Shown one piece after another: positions 1-7,521 of a DNA stretch of 37,356 nt. A program made the translations under genes and the position numbers. The stretch is from NCBI GenBank assembly GCA_016781845.1, contig JADDPP010000473.1, forward strand, positions 1-37,356, read 5' to 3'. The stretch is from Rubrobacter sp. GTDB taxonomy: Bacteria > Chloroflexota > Chloroflexia > Thermobaculales > Thermobaculaceae. The stretch's first letter is position 1; each line of letters starts with the position of its first letter. The notes beneath the pieces were generated by a model. It worked only from the letters and a program-made list of their open reading frames with translations. It was not told where the DNA came from and made no database searches.

Positions 1-23
1 CGCCACATAGCAGATGCGTGCGT

Positions 24-87
24 GGCGATGGCGGAGCCGTTACACAGACGTTGTGTGCAACGTCTGTGTAACGGCTCCGCCATCGCC
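24..87. repeat. Perfect 30-bp inverted repeat (hairpin, 4-nt loop TGTG)
   Basis: GGCGATGGCGGAGCCGTTACACAGACGTTG (24-53) / TGTG / CAACGTCTGTGTAACGGCTCCGCCATCGCC (58-87), exact reverse complements. Confidence 0.9.
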
Positions 88-137
88 CCCCGTCGCAGCT
101 ATTTTGACAACGCCCAGCCCCAACTTCTCAACCCTCC

Positions 138-166
138 TTGACACACTTTCCCCACCCTGTTAGAGT
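138..166 (+). promoter_or_regulatory. Putative sigma70-type promoter of the ABC exporter leader
   Basis: TTGACA (138-143), 17-nt spacer, TAGAGT (161-166), upstream of leader ORF, hairpin and ABC genes. Confidence 0.5.
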
Positions 167-205
167 AAGGCCACGTCGAGGTACGCATTGAAGGAGGCAG
201 GCGGA

Positions 206-277
206 ATGACAAGCACGACACTGCCGGCACACGAGGATCCAAGGGGATCCCTGAAGGAGTGCGCCCCCTTCACGTAG
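206..277 (+). CDS. Putative 23-aa leader peptide MTSTTLPAHEDPRGSLKECAPFT
   Basis: ATG preceded by strong RBS GAAGGAGG (190-197); stop at 275-277; followed by terminator-like hairpin and then the ABC exporter genes. Too short for the supplied ORF track. Confidence 0.5.
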   Translation: MTSTTLPAHEDPRGSLKECAPFT

Positions 278-299
278 GTTCGACGACAAGCTGACCTGC

Positions 300-340
300 A
301 AGGCCGTGGACGTACCCGTCGCTTCCACGGCCTTTCTGTC
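300..340 (+). terminator. Intrinsic terminator-like hairpin in the ABC exporter leader (candidate attenuator)
   Basis: AAGGCCGTGGA (300-310) / TCCACGGCCTT (324-334), 11-bp perfect stem followed by TCTGTC. Confidence 0.55.
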
Positions 341-438
341 ACTCCGGCGGTAAGCCGCGTCAGTGTTCTCGAAGGGGCGGTGGAACATACGAAGCCATCG
401 CCCTCTCTTGCTGCCCACCCAACCTTCACGCCGCCGTA

Positions 439-2214
439 GTGGGGAAAGATCGAGAACAGATGAGGATACCGCTAAGATCGTACTGGGTCCTGCTCGCCCG
501 CTACCTGCGCCCACAGCGGCTGCGAGTCGTGCTCCTCGCCGTGGTGCTGTTTGGAAGCATCGGCGTACAGCTCGTGAACCCGCAGATCATTGGTTACTTC
601 ATAGACACCGCGGAGCAGGGCGGAACGCAACAGGCGCTGCTTCTGGCGGCGACGCTCTTCATCGTAATGGCGTTTACGCAGCAGCTGCTCGCAGTTGGGG
701 CGACGTACCTCGGAGAGAGCGTGGGCTGGAACGCGACAAACCGCCTGCGCACCGATCTCGCCGCACACTGCCTGCGGCTCGACCTGAGCTTCCACAAGGC
801 GCGCACTCCCGGCGAGCTCATCGAGCGCATTGACGGGGATGTCACACTGCTCTCCAACTTCTTCTCCCGGTTTGTGATAGACGTGTTCGGCAACGCCGTG
901 CTGCTCGCGGGAGTGCTCGTGCTCCTGTTGTTCGAGGACTGGCGCGTGGGGCTATGCCTCGCCGCGTTCGCGCTGGTAGCCCTGCTGCTGCTCACCCGGC
1001 TGCGCCACCTCGCCGTGCCGATCTGGGCGGCGGACCGCGAGGCCAATGCTGGCTTCTTCGGCTTTCTGGGGGAGCGGCTGGCGGGCACGGAGGATATCCG
1101 GTCGAGTGGGGCCACGGGGTACACCATGCGCCGCTTCTATGAGCACCTGCGCGGATGGGCGCCCCTGCAGCGAAAGGCAGGACTCGCGGGATCGAGCATG
1201 TGGGTCGCCACCATCGCAGTGTTCGCCGTGGGCGATGCGGTCGCGTTCGGCCTCGGCGCGTATCTGTTTACCAGGGGCGCGATAACGCTGGGAACAGCGT
1301 ACACCATCTTCTACTACACGGCGTTGCTCGGGCGCCCCATCGAGCAGATCCGCAGCCAACTGCAGGATCTCCAGCAAGCGGACGCAAGCATCGGGCGGGT
1401 CCGCGAGCTACTCGCCATCCAGTCGAGGGTGCAGGACGGTCCGGGCGCTGCGCTGCCGCCGGGTGCGCTCTCGGTGGAGTTCGACCTGGTAACCTTCGGC
1501 TACGAAGAAGAGGATGAGCCCGTACTACGCGATGTGTCCTTCCGGATCGAGCCCGGCGCGGTGCTCGGACTACTCGGACACACCGGCAGCGGTAAGACCA
1601 CCATAGCCCGCCTGCTCTTTCGACTCTACGATCCACAGGAGGGCGAGGTACGCATTGGCGGCGTGCCCGTGAAGGAGCCACGCCTGCGCGACCTCCGAAG
1701 GCGCGTCGGGATGGTGACGCAGGACGTGCAGCTCTTCCAGGCAAGCGTCCGCGACAACCTGACGTTCTTCAACCGGGAAGTCCCTGATGGTCGGATACTG
1801 CGCGTGCTCGACGAGCTCGGCCTCGGGCCGTGGCTTCGCTCCCTGCCCACCGGCCTTGACACCGAGCTCGCCTCGGGCGGAGGTCTCTCGGCCGGGGAAT
1901 CGCAGCTTCTCGCGTTCGCTCGGCTGTTTCTGCTGGACCCCGGCCTCGTGATACTCGACGAAGCATCGTCGCGGCTGGACCCCGCCACGGAGCAGTTGCT
2001 TGAACGGGCGATGGACAGGCTGCTCCAGGGACGTACCGGCATCATAATCGCCCACCGCCTCGCCACCGTCGAGCGCGCGGACGAGGTGATGGTCATGGAG
2101 GGGGGCCGTGTCGTCGAGCACGGCCCGAGGGCGCAACTCGCGCTCGCCCCCGACTCCCGCTTCGCCGCCCTGCTGCGTACGGGGTTGGAAGTCGCAGCGA
2201 GGGCGGAGGGATGA
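439..2214 (+). CDS. ABC exporter half-transporter, TMD-NBD, subunit 1 (consensus catalytic Glu; non-canonical LSAGE signature)
   Basis: N-terminal TM segments; Walker A GHTGSGKTT; signature LSAGESQ; Walker B LVILDEAS; H-loop AHR. Confidence 0.95.
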   Translation: MGKDREQMRIPLRSYWVLLARYLRPQRLRVVLLAVVLFGSIGVQLVNPQIIGYFIDTAEQGGTQQALLLAATLFIVMAFTQQLLAVGATYLGESVGWNATNRLRTDLAAHCLRLDLSFHKARTPGELIERIDGDVTLLSNFFSRFVIDVFGNAVLLAGVLVLLLFEDWRVGLCLAAFALVALLLLTRLRHLAVPIWAADREANAGFFGFLGERLAGTEDIRSSGATGYTMRRFYEHLRGWAPLQRKAGLAGSSMWVATIAVFAVGDAVAFGLGAYLFTRGAITLGTAYTIFYYTALLGRPIEQIRSQLQDLQQADASIGRVRELLAIQSRVQDGPGAALPPGALSVEFDLVTFGYEEEDEPVLRDVSFRIEPGAVLGLLGHTGSGKTTIARLLFRLYDPQEGEVRIGGVPVKEPRLRDLRRRVGMVTQDVQLFQASVRDNLTFFNREVPDGRILRVLDELGLGPWLRSLPTGLDTELASGGGLSAGESQLLAFARLFLLDPGLVILDEASSRLDPATEQLLERAMDRLLQGRTGIIIAHRLATVERADEVMVMEGGRVVEHGPRAQLALAPDSRFAALLRTGLEVAARAEG

Positions 2215-2272
2215 GGGCCAAGTATAGCCTACTCATCCCCCGGCCCTTCTCACTCACACCAGAGGTCCTCCC

Positions 2273-4051
2273 TTGAAGACCTGGCAGTATATGCTTCGGA
2301 TGGCTCTTTACCGGCGCAAGCTGTACGGGCTGAACATCGGGCTGTGGAGCCTCATACACATGTCGCCTCTCGTGCCGGGGTTGCTCGCCCGCGAGTTCTT
2401 CAACACTCTGGAGGCGCAGGGACGGCTCGGATGGGGCGTGGGTTCGCTGATCGTGCTCGTGCTGATGACAGCGCTGGCGCGCATCGTCCTCGTCATGAGC
2501 GGTATGGTGGCCGACCTCGTCTACAGGTTCGATATGAGCGGGCTGCTGCGGCGCAACCTGCTGGAGCGCGTGCTGCAGCAGCCTGGCGCTCGGTCGCTGC
2601 CCGATGCGCCGGGAGAGGTGCTCAACCGGTTTCGCGACGACGCCGAGCACGCCGAGAACGCCGTGGACTGGGTGCTCGACACGATAGGCACGTTGCTGTT
2701 CGCCGCCGCCGCCCTCGCAGTGCTGCTGAGCGTGGATGCACGCATCACTCTGCTGGTGTTCGTGCCGCTCGTTGGGGTGGTGGGTATCGCGTACGCGGTG
2801 CGTTCGCGGGCGCAGCGGTACCGGCTGGCGAGCCGGGAGGCGACGGGGCGCGCCTCCGGTGCGATAGGTGAGATGTTCGGTTCGGTGCAGGCGGTCCAGG
2901 TGGCGGGCGCGGAGGACCACGTCGTCGAGCACCTGCGCCGACTCAACGATGCCCGGCGCTCCGTGATGCTGCGCGACAGCATGCTGCGGCAGGTGCTGGA
3001 GGCGGTATTCGGAAACACAGTGACGCTCGGCACGGGACTAATCCTGTTACTCGCCGCTCAGAGCATGCGTCGGGGCGACTTCTCCGTGGGCGACCTCGCG
3101 CTCTTCGTGTACTACCTGGGCTTCGTCACAGACTTCACCGCGTTCTTCGGCGTCTTCCTCGCACACTACCAGCAGACTGGAGTCTCGTTCGCCCGAATGG
3201 TTGAACTCCTCCAGGGAGCGAAGCCGGAGACGCTCGTGGCGCACAACCCGCTGCACCTTCACGGCCCTTTGCCCGAGTCAGTTCATCCACGGAAGACTCC
3301 CACCGACCGCCTCGAGCGGCTGGAGGTGCGGGGTCTGACGTATCGCCACCCGGAGTCAGGCCGGGGAATAGTGGACGTGGACCTGTGCCTGGAGCGTGGC
3401 TCCCTCACGGTAGTCACCGGGCGCATCGGTGCAGGCAAGACAACGCTGCTGCGCACGCTGCTCGGTCTATTGCCGAAGGATGCCGGAGAGATTCGGTGGA
3501 ATGGGGAACTGGTGGAAGACCCAGCAACGTTCTTCGTCCCGCCGCGCTCCGCGTACACGGCGCAGATCCCGATGCTCTTTAGCGCGCCGCTCCGAGAGAA
3601 TATCCTGCTCGGACTGCCAGAGGAGGAGGCTGACCTGGCAGGCGCAGTACGCTCGGCGGCGCTGGAGCGCGACATTGACAGCATGGAGCACGGGCTGGAC
3701 ACCGTGGTGGGCACGCGCGGCGTAAAGCTCTCCGGCGGGCAGATACAGCGCACCGCCGCCGCGAGGATGTTCGTGCGCGACGCGGAGCTGCTGGTGTTCG
3801 ACGACCTCTCGAGCGCCCTGGACGTGGAGACGGAGCGGGTGCTTTGGGAGCGCGTGTTCGCCCGGCGGGAGCTAACGTGTCTTGTGGTGTCGCACCGCCG
3901 CGCCGTCCTGCGCCGTGCGGACCACATCGTCGTGCTTCGGGACGGCAGGGTGGACGCCGAGGGTAGGCTTGAAGAGCTGCTGGAGAGCTCGGAGGAGATG
4001 CGCCGCCTCTGGCAGCAAGCTGACGCCGGCGCGCCGACCTCGCAAAACTAA
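2273..4051 (+). CDS. ABC exporter half-transporter, TMD-NBD, subunit 2 (Walker-B Glu replaced by Asp; canonical LSGGQ)
   Basis: Walker [10 protein letters not shown]; signature LSGGQIQR; Walker [14 protein letters not shown]-loop SHR. Directly downstream of subunit 1, same strand. Confidence 0.95.
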   Translation: MKTWQYMLRMALYRRKLYGLNIGLWSLIHMSPLVPGLLAREFFNTLEAQGRLGWGVGSLIVLVLMTALARIVLVMSGMVADLVYRFDMSGLLRRNLLERVLQQPGARSLPDAPGEVLNRFRDDAEHAENAVDWVLDTIGTLLFAAAALAVLLSVDARITLLVFVPLVGVVGIAYAVRSRAQRYRLASREATGRASGAIGEMFGSVQAVQVAGAEDHVVEHLRRLNDARRSVMLRDSMLRQVLEAVFGNTVTLGTGLILLLAAQSMRRGDFSVGDLALFVYYLGFVTDFTAFFGVFLAHYQQTGVSFARMVELLQGAKPETLVAHNPLHLHGPLPESVHPRKTPTDRLERLEVRGLTYRHPESGRGIVDVDLCLERGSLTVVTGRIGAGKTTLLRTLLGLLPKDAGEIRWNGELVEDPATFFVPPRSAYTAQIPMLFSAPLRENILLGLPEEEADLAGAVRSAALERDIDSMEHGLDTVVGTRGVKLSGGQIQRTAAARMFVRDAELLVFDDLSSALDVETERVLWERVFARRELTCLVVSHRRAVLRRADHIVVLRDGRVDAEGRLEELLESSEEMRRLWQQADAGAPTSQN

Positions 4052-4061
4052 AATCGGTCAG

Positions 4062-4565
4062 CTATGCTCCGAGTAGGTGGGTGTGGCGGAGGCGGCCGCG
4101 GTACACCGGTCGCCAGTCCTCCTCGTGCTCACCAGCCCACCACAGCGAGCGGTCGCGCAGCCGGGCGAGTGCCTGCTCGGTCGTCTCAGGAACGGGCGGC
4201 AGGTCGAGAGCGTCACGCAGGCGAGGGGCCAGCTCCTCGAACATGTACGTCTTGTTGACGACCTGCACGGCCTTCTCGCGCCAGCGCGCGGCGAACACCC
4301 ACGGCTCCAGGCTGAAAAGCACGAGTGGTATGCGGGCGGTGACCGGGTCGGACTCGAGCAGCTCCGCGAAGCTGTTGCCGTTCATCTCCGGCAACGTCCA
4401 CGAAAGCAGGATGACGTCCGGTGTGTGCTGCCTGGCAAGTTGCAGCGCGTCGTGCGCGTTGGTGGCCCACAGCAGCCTGTACGGCTCGTTACGCAAGAGC
4501 GCCACGGCCATCCTCACCGAGTCCGGGTCGTCCTCGACAATGAGCACTCGCTTCGTCGCCTGCAT
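4062..4565 (-). CDS. Atypical (phosphoacceptor-less) response-regulator receiver domain protein
   Basis: MQATKRVLIVEDDPDSVRMAVALLRNEPY...PDVILLSWTLPEMNG...VVNKTYMFEEL: receiver fold with acidic pocket and Lys, but Ser where the phosphoacceptor Asp is expected. Start chosen at the MQATKR Met (supplied ORF extends to 4664). Confidence 0.8.
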   Translation of the reverse strand: MQATKRVLIVEDDPDSVRMAVALLRNEPYRLLWATNAHDALQLARQHTPDVILLSWTLPEMNGNSFAELLESDPVTARIPLVLFSLEPWVFAARWREKAVQVVNKTYMFEELAPRLRDALDLPPVPETTEQALARLRDRSLWWAGEHEEDWRPVYRGRLRHTHLLGA

Positions 4566-4877
4566 CCTTGTATCCTTTCCGCTCGCTCGACCTTTCCTGG
4601 CTTCCGAGCGCTCATAGTAACGCAGTAACCGTACCAACGCCCCTGTAAGAGGCTCGTCGTTCACAATTGTTTACGGTCGGCCTCCAGGCGGTGTGCCCCC
4701 AGCATATATCGTGATGTTCCGAACGTCTGTAAAATACTTCACAGCGCAGGGACTCAGGCAGACGCGCGGGTCACCGGGGCGAGCACTGCATCAGCTATAG
4801 TTGTCCCGGAACAGGGAGCGGGACCGCCGCTCGGTCCGCTAGAAACAGCAGTGAACTTCGGTTACGGAAAGGAAGCT

Positions 4878-5378
4878 ATGTTTTTCGCTGTCGCGTACAT
4901 CCTCACGATTCTCGCCGCCAACTGGGCCATCTCCACCTTCGGGGCCGTGCCAGTCGGCTTCGGGCTCGCGGCCCCGGCCGGGGTCTATTTCGCCGGCCTG
5001 GCGTTCACGTTTCGGGATCTCACACAGGAGCGGCTCGGCCGGGGCTGGACGGTGGGAGCGATAGTCGCGGGCGCTGCGCTCTCGGCGTTCATCTCGCCCC
5101 AGTTCGCGCTCGCAAGCGGCGGGGCATTCCTGTTCTCCGAGTTGGCGGACTTCGCGGTGTACACACCCCTCCGCCAACGGCACTGGCTCGGGGCGGTGGC
5201 TGCCTCGAACCTTGTGGGCCTCGTAACGGACTCCGTCCTCTTCCTCATGCTCGCGTTCGGATCGCTGGAGTTTCTGCCGGGGCAGGTCGTCGGCAAGGCG
5301 TGGATGACGCTGCTCGCAGTCGTGGTCCTGACGGTCTGGAGACGTGGGCGCGTCGCGCAGCCGCAGCCAACCTCCTAG
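4878..5378 (+). CDS. VUT family (DUF165/YhhQ-like) putative queuosine precursor transporter
   Basis: Protein MFFAVAYILTILAANWAISTFG... with family-like segments FRDLTQERLG and FSELADFAVYTPLR; RBS GGAAAGGA before ATG 4878 (supplied ORF starts at GTG 4851). Confidence 0.8.
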   Translation: MFFAVAYILTILAANWAISTFGAVPVGFGLAAPAGVYFAGLAFTFRDLTQERLGRGWTVGAIVAGAALSAFISPQFALASGGAFLFSELADFAVYTPLRQRHWLGAVAASNLVGLVTDSVLFLMLAFGSLEFLPGQVVGKAWMTLLAVVVLTVWRRGRVAQPQPTS

Positions 5379-5384
5379 GCACGG

Positions 5385-5512
5385 CTAGATACTATCGCGG
5401 AGAGAAGGAGACGCCCAGGGTGGCAGGTCTGGAGCAGGCTTCCTTCGGTGTCACGCCAACAGAAGCCGACGTGGAGCACGTATCTCGATATCCCTCTGCG
5501 GTAGTATCCTAG
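5385..5512. repeat. MITE-like segment with imperfect terminal inverted repeats
   Basis: CTAGATACTATCGC (5385-5398) versus reverse complement of GCGGTAGTATCCTAG (5498-5512): 13 matches, one mismatch, one gap. Confidence 0.4.
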
Positions 5513-5513
5513 T

Positions 5514-5900
5514 CTATCCCTGATCCCTCTGTCCGATGCGGGAGCGGCTGTCTATAGAGATGCCACCGCGTGGCTTCTGTATCACGGTCACTTCCACCCA
5601 TCGGGGCCTTACCTGCTCCTGCACGTCCGTGGCTATGATGTCCGCGAGCTTCTCACAGAAGTGCCCTTCCTCCCTGAAGCTCCACAGGTACAGCTTCAGG
5701 CTCTTCGACTCTATGCACAGCTCATCCGGCCCGTACTCTATCCGCACGGTGTACCAATCCGGCTGCCCGGTGACCGGGCACAGGCTCGTTACCTCATCCG
5801 TCTGCATCGAAACGTAGTACGTGTGCTCTGGCCTGGGGAATGTGTCCAGCTTCTTGACAGGCTCCCGAACCTGCGCGCCCAGAACTACCATCTTCTCCAA
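5514..5900 (-). CDS. queF: NADPH-dependent 7-cyano-7-deazaguanine (preQ0) reductase QueF
   Basis: EVTSLCPVTGQPDWYTVRIEYGPDELCIESKSLKLYLWSFREEGHFCEKL matches QueF, including active-site Cys and the ESKSLK motif. Confidence 0.95.
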   Translation of the reverse strand: MEKMVVLGAQVREPVKKLDTFPRPEHTYYVSMQTDEVTSLCPVTGQPDWYTVRIEYGPDELCIESKSLKLYLWSFREEGHFCEKLADIIATDVQEQVRPRWVEVTVIQKPRGGISIDSRSRIGQRDQG

Positions 5901-6028
5901 CTCTCTATCTCCTGGTTCAGCAACGTTTCAGACCACTACAGTATAACGTTATGTAGCGCCGGCGCGATGCCGCACGTTCCACTATACTTCGGTCAGGCTC
6001 AACAGGAAGGTTCGGAGGTAGCCGCGAG

Positions 6029-7078
6029 ATGATGACATCGTTGCCCACAAAACAGGTCGGACGAACGGACATCCACGTTCCCGTGCTCGGGCTGGGCGGG
6101 GCGCCGCTGGCTGGCCTGTACGAGCCGGTGGCCGAGGGGCAGGCCCTCCAGACCGTTCATTTCTGCCTCTCGCACGGTATAAACTTCTTCGATACTGCGC
6201 CTTTCTACAGCGCGGGTCTGAGCGAGCGGCGCATCGGGAAGGCACTTGCGGACGTACCGCGCGACAGCTACGTGCTAAGCACGTAAGCATAAGTATGGAA
6301 CGCTTTTCCCGGTAGAAGCCTATGAACCGCGTCACCTTCCGTCTACCAGAAGGATGCCCTACTTATTAACAGGTGCTTAGCTACGAAGGTCGGGCGAATC
6401 GTCGAGCCGGACGGCAGCGTCCACTTCAACTTCAGCCGCGACGGGGTGCTGCGCAGCTTCGAGGAGAGCCTGCAGCGCCTCGGCTTGGAGCGGGTGGACA
6501 TCCTGCACATCCACGACCCCGACGAATACTACCGCGAGGCTCTCGACGTAGTGTTCCCTGTGCTGGCCGACCTGCGTCGGCAGGGTGTCATCAGAGCCGT
6601 GGGCGCGGGCATGAACCAATGGGGGATGCTGGCCGACTTCGCCCGCAACGCCGACTTCGATTGCTTCCTGCTCGCGGGCCGTTACACCCTGCTCGAGCAA
6701 GGAGCCCTCGACGAGCTGCTGCCGCTGTGCGAGGAGAAGGACATAGGCGTCTTCCTGGGTGGGGTGTTCAACAGCGGCATCCTTGCCACGGGCGCCTCGC
6801 CCGGCGCGAAGTACAACTATGCGGACGCGCCGCCGGAGGTGCTGGAGAAGGTGAGCCGAATCGAGGCAGTATGCGCCCGTCATGACGTGCCGCTTCACGT
6901 GGCGGCGCTGCAGTTTCCGCTCGCTCACCCGGCCATCAGCTCGCTCGTCGTGGGCGCGCGGTCCACTGAGGAGATGCAGGCGAACATGGCGGCGCTGTGG
7001 ACGGCGATACCCGAGGACCTTTGGGAGGAGCTTCGGGCGGAGGGGCTGCTGCACGAGGAGGCGCCCGTCCCCCTGTAG
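6029..7078 (+). pseudogene. Aldo/keto reductase gene, interrupted (5' part 6029-6286; 3' part resumes at about 6383-7078)
   Basis: 5' part MTSLPTKQVGRTDIHVPVLGLGGAPLAGL...INFFDTAPFYSAGLSERRIGKALADVPRDSYVLST then TAA; 3' part ..KVGRIVEPDGSVHFNFSRDGVLRSFEESLQRLGLERVDILHIHDPDEYY... in the same phase. Whether it is a true pseudogene or is decoded by bypass is unknown. Confidence 0.8.
6274..6381. repeat. Hairpin-forming insert inside the aldo/keto reductase gene
   Basis: GCTAAGCAC (6274-6282)/GTGCTTAGC (6373-6381) 9 bp; ATAAGTA (6289-6295)/TACTTAT (6360-6366) 7 bp; GGTAGA (6311-6316)/TCTACC (6342-6347) 6 bp. Confidence 0.8.
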
Positions 7079-7214
7079 CTGTCGCCACGCCCAGCCATCC
7101 CTGCATTGCTCCAAGCACTTTGCAAGCAGTGAAGGAAGAGTCTAGAATACGCCGGGTGCGCGTACGCACTCTGAGCCGACAGCGTCGCACGTCGGCCAGA
7201 AAGGAGAGAACAGG

Positions 7215-7346
7215 ATGGCGAACAACGATACGAGCGGCGGATCGGGAACTACGGTCGTCCCGCAACAGCAAAGCCCTGTGATGCCACCGCCCAAAAAGAA
7301 GAAGGCGAAGAAGACCACCAGGAAGACGACCGGGAAGCCAAGGTAG
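7215..7346 (+). CDS. Small basic Lys/Pro/Thr-rich protein, 43 aa
   Basis: MANNDTSGGSGTTVVPQQQSPVMPPPKKKKAKKTTRKTTGKPR; RBS AAAGGAGAG upstream; not in supplied track (too short). Confidence 0.55.
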   Translation: MANNDTSGGSGTTVVPQQQSPVMPPPKKKKAKKTTRKTTGKPR

Positions 7347-7521
7347 CTGCATCCTGGGTAGCTGAGGCCCGCTAGGTTCGTCCGTCATGCTTCGCCGCCT
7401 CACGAACGCTTGCGATGCGCTCCGGCGGTTGCGGTCCAGCTTACGTCTTATGGTCCCCCTGCGCTTGTTGTCCGGACGGGACGCGAGCACAGGGGTTCTT
7501 CTTTTCTTCAAGGAGCAGGGC

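Noticed and set aside
4653-4680. GTTCACAATTGTTTACGG as a fifth GTTCACC-type operator
   Set aside because: Orientation relative to the nearest minus-strand gene is opposite to the other four sites and only two half-sites are present; ACAATTGT is also a simple palindrome.
4811-4877. Possible preQ1 riboswitch upstream of the VUT gene (hairpin GGACCG-CCGCT-CGGTCC at 4821-4837)
   Set aside because: The 5-nt loop and tail do not fit the preQ1-I consensus (long loop plus A-rich pseudoknot strand) or an obvious preQ1-II/III layout; only a simple hairpin is supportable.
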